A DNA stretch of 11,330 bases from Thermoplasmata archaeon (GTDB lineage: Archaea > Thermoplasmatota > Thermoplasmata > UBA10834), in NCBI GenBank assembly GCA_013331315.1, contig DUGQ01000130.1:1689-13018 (forward strand). The letters are read 5' to 3'. Positions 7,206 to 11,330 of the stretch are shown here, piece after piece; position 1 is the stretch's first letter, and the number at the start of each line of letters is the position of its first letter. A model generated the notes under the pieces. The model was given only the letters and a program-made list of their open reading frames with translations, had not been told where the DNA came from and did not search any database. Made by a program: the position numbers and the translations under genes.

Positions 7206-8015
7206 ATGAGACGAGCTTGGCTGGCCTTCCCGTTTGTCGTCTTCCTCCTTATGCAGGGCCAGGCGTGCGCCTCTGTCCCCGACCCGGGGGTGCCGCAGTA
7301 CGCCAACAACGTCCTGTCAGATTTCGTGACCCCGACAGTGGCCCCAGGGGACGCGCTGGTCTTCGCGTTCAACGTGTCGAACCCCTATGACGATCCTGAC
7401 TGCGCCATCGTGAACCTCAGTCTCGAAGTAGGCATATACAGGTACGCGACCCAGGAGGAGGTTCGGGACGTCGACGACGAGTTCGACAGACCGCCCGTGT
7501 TCGACGACGGCAGTACCGAGACGACTATTGAGTTCGAGGAGCTGACACTCGATTCGACCGAGAGCGTATCCCTCACCATTCGGACCGACAAGGACACGCC
7601 CCATGGATCCTACTTCCTCCAGAGCACCTACTTCGTACGGTTCCGGATGACATTCCAGTTCGAAGGGAACGACACGCTCGTGGCGCTGCAGTCGAGAGGA
7701 TACTTCACGGATGAGCAGTGGGACGAGATGGTCTCGTTCGACCCGGACAAGAGCATCGTGAACCTGACCTACATGCACGAGCTAGGCGTGGACGGGATAA
7801 TCCCCGACTCGTCCTTCGGCCTCAAGATACCAATCCCTAGATGGCCCTTGGCCCTGCTCGTCGTAGCCTGCGTGGGCACGGCGTTCATGGCGACGTACTA
7901 CTTCGTGCTCGACAACCCTGGCAGATATCCCAAGCTAGAGAAGCGATTTTATCAGCTGAGGGGAAAACTGGGCGAGCTTAGGGGCAAGCTTGAGCACGTT
8001 CTTCGAAAGCGCTGA
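7206..8015 (+). CDS. Exported single-pass membrane protein with basic cytosolic tail (unknown function)
   Basis: No family is recognised. The 269 residues have a clear Sec signal peptide: RR at 2-3, a hydrophobic core (4-17) and an ACA site before residue 23. An external domain (about 23-210) follows. Its first half looks like an Ig-like or CARDB-like beta sandwich (VAPGDALVFAFNVSNP, then NLSLEVGIYRY, then SVSLTIRTD, then SYFLQSTYFVRF), and it holds four N-x-S/T sequons (56, 70, 155, 186). A membrane segment (about 213-235) leads to a 34-residue basic, probably helical tail with K/R-L repeats (YPKLEKRF, then LRGKLGELRGKL). It is therefore a type I surface protein, perhaps binding a partner outside and a cytosolic protein or the membrane inside. 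The last 81 bp are antisense to the end of the geranylgeranyl reductase gene. The ATG at 7206 is fixed by the promoter and signal peptide. Confidence 0.85.
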   Translation: MRRAWLAFPFVVFLLMQGQACASVPDPGVPQYANNVLSDFVTPTVAPGDALVFAFNVSNPYDDPDCAIVNLSLEVGIYRYATQEEVRDVDDEFDRPPVFDDGSTETTIEFEELTLDSTESVSLTIRTDKDTPHGSYFLQSTYFVRFRMTFQFEGNDTLVALQSRGYFTDEQWDEMVSFDPDKSIVNLTYMHELGVDGIIPDSSFGLKIPIPRWPLALLVVACVGTAFMATYYFVLDNPGRYPKLEKRFYQLRGKLGELRGKLEHVLRKR

Positions 8016-9098
8016 CGGATAGTCGATGTCGCCCGTCCTCTCTATGAGCTCCCTCAGGTCGGGTTCGTCGAACATACGCAGGGCCTGGTCCATCTTCCGG
8101 TCGGTGAGCGTGAGGAACACCTTCCTAATCCTGAACGCACGCGTCAGCTCCGTGCCGAAGGCTTCCCGCCACAAGGGATCGTAATCGGACAACGCGTGTT
8201 CCTCCGGGTCCTCCAGGAAGCTCCTCACCACGCCCGCGGACAGCTCGGCCCCACGCAGGCCGGTGAACACGCCGCCCCCGGACAGCGGCTTGGCGTGGCA
8301 GGCCGCGTCCCCGACGAGGACGATCCTTCCGGACGATGCGGACCTGCCCGCGCCGATCGGTATGCGGCCGGACGATTTCGCCACGGCCTTCGCGCCCGCG
8401 AACTCGGGCCTGGATAGCAGCTTCTTTAGATACGTTGATGGCAGGTTTCCCTCACCCCAGGTGCACAATCCCACCCGGGTCAACTCGCCGGCGGGAATAG
8501 CCCACGCGAAGAACCCGGGCGCTACCTTCGAGCCCAGGTAAAGATCGACGAACTCGGGGTCCTTGTCCAACCCCTTCAGATCCACCTGAATACCGCGCAC
8601 GATGTGCTTGGGACGGCGCAGGCCGGCGGCTTCCCGACATACGGACCTGTGCCCGTCAGCGCCTACGAGGACTGACGCGGAGATGGCCCTGTCCTCGGAG
8701 TCGCCACCCAAACGTGCCTCGACTGCGTCTCCGGAGTCAACTACGGACACGACCCTTGAACGGGTGATCGGGATCGCCCCCCGCATCACCGCCCTCTCGA
8801 ACAGAATCGAGTCGAACATTCTTCTGTCGACGACATGAGCCCTCGGCTCCTTTGACTCGATAGCCAAAGTGAAGCCAAGTGGGGAGTGTATCCTCGCGCC
8901 GCGCACTCTCGAGATGATGCTCTTCGAGGCGAACTTCGGGACCCCGCGCGGGGTGACGAGTCCGGCGCACTGGACCGGCGACCCAGGGGTTCCGTGCTCT
9001 TCGACGATGACCACGTCGTGATCGGGAGCTAGGTTCATGGCCGCGGACGAGCCCGCGGGGCCTCCTCCGACCACCAGTACATCGGACCGCACGGCCAC
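7935..9098 (-). CDS. Geranylgeranyl reductase family FAD-dependent oxidoreductase
   Basis: Flavoprotein of the family that saturates the isoprenoid chains of archaeal membrane lipids. The 387 residues are close to the usual length. The N-terminal FAD-binding Rossmann motif is VLVVGGGPAGSSAA (7-20), then IVEEHGTPGSPVQCAG, with C44 at the position of a conserved cysteine in Thermoplasma geranylgeranyl reductase. The second FAD motif is VLVGADGHRS (143-152). The lipid-side signature is GFFAWAIPAGELTRVGL (195-211), and RIVLVGDAACHAKPLSGGG (258-276) closes the flavin site. The final 80 residues are helical. The exact substrate is unproven, since paralogues act on other polyprenyl groups. I use the GTG at 9098; the GTG at 9092 fits the family's usual start and a leaderless transcript slightly better. 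Its 3' end overlaps the exported-protein gene by 81 bp. Confidence 0.88.
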   Translation of the reverse strand: MAVRSDVLVVGGGPAGSSAAMNLAPDHDVVIVEEHGTPGSPVQCAGLVTPRGVPKFASKSIISRVRGARIHSPLGFTLAIESKEPRAHVVDRRMFDSILFERAVMRGAIPITRSRVVSVVDSGDAVEARLGGDSEDRAISASVLVGADGHRSVCREAAGLRRPKHIVRGIQVDLKGLDKDPEFVDLYLGSKVAPGFFAWAIPAGELTRVGLCTWGEGNLPSTYLKKLLSRPEFAGAKAVAKSSGRIPIGAGRSASSGRIVLVGDAACHAKPLSGGGVFTGLRGAELSAGVVRSFLEDPEEHALSDYDPLWREAFGTELTRAFRIRKVFLTLTDRKMDQALRMFDEPDLRELIERTGDIDYPSALSKNVLKLAPKLAQFSPQLIKSLL

Positions 9099-9113
9099 CC
9101 AAGGACCGTCTGC

Positions 9114-9121
9114 GGTATTTC
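9114..9121 (-). promoter_or_regulatory. Possible TATA box of the geranylgeranyl reductase gene
   Basis: The minus strand reads GAAATACC after GGCAAACAT. It is weak, but its centre is about 26 nt from the GTG at 9092, which would make the transcript leaderless. Confidence 0.3.
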
Positions 9122-9164
9122 ATGTTTGCCGAGTTGGACGGACCTTTCATCCGTCAAGCAATGT

Positions 9165-9171
9165 CCATAAG
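9165..9171 (+). promoter_or_regulatory. Possible TATA box of the metzincin-like gene
   Basis: CCATAAG lies about 30 nt before the TTG at 9199. It is a poor match and is listed because it is the only AT-rich element in the right place. Confidence 0.25.
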
Positions 9172-9198
9172 TCGAGCGGAGTACAAGTCTATGGTGAG

Positions 9199-9711
9199 TT
9201 GAACAACCCCAGAGGCTTCCAGAGAGGGCTCGAGACCGCACGCGACGTCACGGACGTGTTCGAGCTCGTCAAGGCCTCGGTCAGATGCTGCACCGGCAGG
9301 GGACGGGCGGGGCTCATGTTAGGACTGGCGAACCTGGGTGGCGGGCTGGACGGTTTCGTCGGCGCGTTCTATCCGGTGGCGACGAACATCATCGTCCTCA
9401 ACAGCCTGCCTCTGGCGAGGATAAGTCAGACCGAGCCCGAGCTATACAAGCCGTACGTGTTCCACGTCCTGCTGCACGAGTACATCCACAGCCTCGGCGT
9501 GACAGACGAGGCGGCGACTAGGGCGATGGTGCTCAAGATAAGCCGAGAGACATTCGGCCCAAGCCATCCCGTCACGGACCTCGCCAGGGACCTTACGAAG
9601 TACATGCCCAAGCTGGTGTATCCCGTGTACGGCTGGAAGCCGAAGGAGGAGTACTCGATCGACCTGGTGAGGGGCTTCGACCGCTCGAGCGCGTCCGCTT
9701 ACATATGGTAG
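9199..9711 (+). CDS. Small protein with metzincin-like HExxHxxGxxD motif (putative metallopeptidase)
   Basis: A compact soluble protein of about 170 residues. Its centre reads YVFHVLLHEYIHSLGVTDEA: HEYIH (93-97) is a zinc-peptidase HExxH, and together with G100 and D103 it matches HExxHxxGxx(H/D), the metzincin pattern; E104 could be a ligand in a gluzincin-like reading. Before it lie a helix (ELVKASVRCCTGRGRAGLML, about 22-41), a glycine-rich turn and a beta-strand region (GAFYPVATNIIVLN). The sequence after the motif is helical (DEAATRAMVLKISRETFG), with M136 a possible Met-turn residue. It has no signal peptide, so it acts in the cytosol. The family looks like a conserved archaeal protein that I cannot name. 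The start is uncertain: no in-frame ATG lies at the expected place. I use TTG 9199, with GTG 9256 next. The ATG at 9037 would give a low-complexity extension antisense to the reductase start. Confidence 0.75.
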   Translation: MNNPRGFQRGLETARDVTDVFELVKASVRCCTGRGRAGLMLGLANLGGGLDGFVGAFYPVATNIIVLNSLPLARISQTEPELYKPYVFHVLLHEYIHSLGVTDEAATRAMVLKISRETFGPSHPVTDLARDLTKYMPKLVYPVYGWKPKEEYSIDLVRGFDRSSASAYIW

Positions 9712-9728
9712 CCTTTCGGAACAACGGC

Positions 9729-10376
9729 TCACTTCTTCGGGACCTGCTCCCAATCCTTCAGGAACCTGTCGATCCCCGCGTCCGTCAGGTTGTGCTTGAT
9801 CATCTTCTTCAGGACATCATAGGGTATCGTCGCCACGTCCGCCCCCGCGATGGCGGCCTCGGTCACGTGAAGCGGGTGCCTTATGCTCGCCGCGATGACC
9901 TGCGTGGCGTACCCGTGCACGTGGAATATCTCCACGATGTCTCGCACGAGGTCCATGCCCGTGTGGTTTATGTCGTCGAGCCTTCCAACGAACGGCGAGA
10001 CGTAGGTCGCCCCCGCCTTCGCGGCCAGCAACGCCTGGTTCGGCGAGAAGACGAGCGTGACGTTGGTCCTGATGCCTTCCTTCGACAGGACCTTCACGGC
10101 CTTCAAACCCTCCGCGGTCATGGGTATCTTCACGACGACATTCTTATGCATCTTTGATAGCTCGCGCGCCTCCTTGATCATGCCCTCGGCGTCCAGGGAG
10201 ACGGCCTCGGCGCTGATGTCCCCGTCGACTATCGAGCATATCTCCTTGATGATGCTCTCGAAGTCCCGGCCCTCCTTCGCGACGAGCGACGGGTTCGTCG
10301 TGACTCCGTCGAGTATGCCCCAGCTGTTGACCTCACGGATGTGCTCCAGGTTCGCCGTGTCGATGAATATCTTCAT
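9729..10376 (-). CDS. tal: Transaldolase (short, archaeal/bacterial type)
   Basis: Class I aldolase that moves a dihydroxyacetone unit between sedoheptulose-7-phosphate and glyceraldehyde-3-phosphate, giving fructose-6-phosphate and erythrose-4-phosphate. The 215 residues are typical of the short decameric form. Seen in order: FIDTAN (4-9, catalytic Asp D6), DGVTTNPS (23-30), SAEAVS (55-60), VVVKIPMT (80-87, Schiff-base K83), TNVTLVFS (104-111), SPFVGR (127-132) and AASIRHPLH (162-170). E57 and F129 occupy positions where fructose-6-phosphate aldolase has Gln and Tyr, so transaldolase is preferred over that enzyme. It begins 9 nt after the transketolase subunit stop and ends 17 nt from the convergent gene's stop. 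No terminator is evident in that gap. Confidence 0.94.
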   Translation of the reverse strand: MKIFIDTANLEHIREVNSWGILDGVTTNPSLVAKEGRDFESIIKEICSIVDGDISAEAVSLDAEGMIKEARELSKMHKNVVVKIPMTAEGLKAVKVLSKEGIRTNVTLVFSPNQALLAAKAGATYVSPFVGRLDDINHTGMDLVRDIVEIFHVHGYATQVIAASIRHPLHVTEAAIAGADVATIPYDVLKKMIKHNLTDAGIDRFLKDWEQVPKK

Positions 10377-10381
10377 TGGCC

Positions 10382-10387
10382 CACCTC
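10382..10387 (-). promoter_or_regulatory. Shine-Dalgarno of tal overlapping the transketolase stop codon
   Basis: GAGGTG on the minus strand begins within the TGA stop of the upstream gene and ends 5 nt before the tal ATG. This suggests coupled translation of transketolase and transaldolase. Confidence 0.7.
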
Positions 10388-11330
10388 ACTTCTTCCTCTT
10401 CAAGACGTCATGCGCGGCCTCGACTATGTTCTCGATCGTGAGCCCGTACTTCTCCATCAGCTCGGTGCACGCGCCCGACTCGCCGAACACATCTGGAATG
10501 CCCACGCGCTTCATCGGCACGTGGAAGTTCTCCACCAGGCACATCGCGACGGCGCTGCCCATGCCCATCATGACGCTGTGCTCCTCGGCCGTCACCACCC
10601 CGCCCGTCTCGCGGGCCGCCCTCACTATCGTCTTCTCGTCCAGTGGCTTGATGGTGTGCAGATTGATGACGCGAGCGTCTATGCCGTGCTTGGCGAGCTC
10701 GTCCGCCGCTTCCAGGCATTTCGAGACCATTATCCCGCAGCCTATGAGCGTCACGTCCTCGCCGTCCCTCATGACCTTGGCCTTGTTCATCTCGAAGGGT
10801 GAATCCGTGTCCGTGACGGTCGGGACATCGGCACGTCCGATGCGAACGTACACGGGATCCTTCGTCTTCGAGACGGCCTTGACGACCTTGTAGGTCTCGT
10901 TCGAGTCCACTGGCACGATCACCGTCATGTTGGGGAGGACCCTCATCAGCGCGAGGTCCTCAATGATCTGATGGGACGCGCCATCCCCGCCCACGGTGAT
11001 TCCCGCGTGCGAGGCGACTATCTTGATGTTGAGCTTGGGATACGCGACGGACTGCCGGATCTGGTCGTAGCACCTGCCCGTGCCGAACACGGCGAAGGTC
11101 GAGACGAATACCGTCTTGCCCGATGCCGCCAGTCCAGCGGCGGTGTCGATCATGTTCTGCTCCGCGATCCCGCAGTTGAAGAACCTCTCCGGAAACGCCG
11201 TCGCGAAGTCCGCCGTCCGGGTGGAACTCGACAGGTCGGCGTCGAGCACGACGATGTCGCTCCGCTCCTTGCCGAGTTCCACGAGGGCGCGGCCGTACTG
11301 CTTCCTCTGGCTCTCCCACTTCCAGGTCAT
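10386..11330 (-). CDS. Transketolase, C-terminal subunit
   Basis: Pyrimidine-binding and C-terminal half of a split transketolase, as found in archaea. With a separate N-terminal subunit and thiamine diphosphate it exchanges two-carbon units in the non-oxidative pentose phosphate pathway. Residues about 8-170 form the Pyr domain: VVLDADLS (27-34), then FFNCGIAEQNM (50-60), whose E57 activates the cofactor, then STFAVF (77-82) and AGITVGGDGASHQ (109-121). Residues about 190-310 are the C-terminal domain (VTLIGCG, then NLHTIKPLD, then VVTAEEHSV, then GIPDVFGESG). The 314 residues match known C-terminal subunits. The ATG is the last triplet of the window; the protein begins where the family usually does, but an upstream start cannot be excluded. 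The N-terminal subunit is expected immediately beyond the edge. Operon with tal. Confidence 0.93.
   Translation of the reverse strand: MTWKWESQRKQYGRALVELGKERSDIVVLDADLSSSTRTADFATAFPERFFNCGIAEQNMIDTAAGLAASGKTVFVSTFAVFGTGRCYDQIRQSVAYPKLNIKIVASHAGITVGGDGASHQIIEDLALMRVLPNMTVIVPVDSNETYKVVKAVSKTKDPVYVRIGRADVPTVTDTDSPFEMNKAKVMRDGEDVTLIGCGIMVSKCLEAADELAKHGIDARVINLHTIKPLDEKTIVRAARETGGVVTAEEHSVMMGMGSAVAMCLVENFHVPMKRVGIPDVFGESGACTELMEKYGLTIENIVEAAHDVLKRKK

Noticed and set aside
9037..9198. N-terminal extension of the metzincin-like gene from the ATG at 9037
   Set aside because: The extra 54 residues are low-complexity (PPPTTSTSD) and antisense to the start of the reductase, so they are more likely non-coding on this strand.
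1..11330. tRNA or rRNA genes, CRISPR arrays, insertion sequences, integrase or attachment sites
   Set aside because: No cloverleaf-like segment, spaced direct repeats, transposase-like protein or flanking inverted repeats were seen by reading. Nearly all DNA is accounted for by protein genes.

Overview
The window reads as GC-rich archaeal chromosome, most plausibly from the Thermoplasmatota (Thermoplasmata and relatives) in the Euryarchaeota. The support is a Taw2-type wyosine enzyme, an archaeal-type geranylgeranyl reductase, a DUF835 protein, a split (two-subunit) transketolase next to a short transaldolase, a PKD-repeat surface protein, and TATA/BRE promoters of which some sit at leaderless distance from the start codon. 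The lineage is inferred from gene content; no rRNA or other marker is present.

Region 1 (1-3540, minus strand) is one operon read right to left. A TATA box near 3535 precedes a five-repeat PKD-like surface protein. One nucleotide later comes a DppB/OppB-type permease, and 13 nt later a DppC/OppC-type permease that runs off the left edge. No solute-binding protein or ATPase lies in the window.

Region 2 (3657-6084) is a divergent pair: a DUF835 protein (minus) and an unrecognised 520-residue protein with two cysteine/histidine clusters (plus). Their TATA boxes lie about 55 bp apart in a 133-bp spacer.

Region 3 (6071-9098) has taw2 (minus), a signal-peptide-bearing single-pass membrane protein (plus) and a geranylgeranyl-reductase-family flavoprotein (minus). 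Both convergent junctions overlap, one by 14 bp and the other by 81 bp.

Region 4 (9199-11330) has a small protein with a metzincin-like HExxHxxGxxD motif (plus). It converges with a two-gene operon (minus) of transketolase C-terminal subunit followed by transaldolase, i.e. non-oxidative pentose phosphate interconversion. The transketolase start codon is the last base triplet of the window, so the N-terminal subunit is expected just outside.

Coding density is very high, with no gene-free stretch longer than about 220 bases. I saw no tRNA, rRNA, CRISPR array, insertion sequence or clear terminator. The candidates for new biology are the PKD protein coupled to a peptide-type permease, the 520-residue cysteine protein, the metzincin-like protein and the 81-bp antisense overlap.
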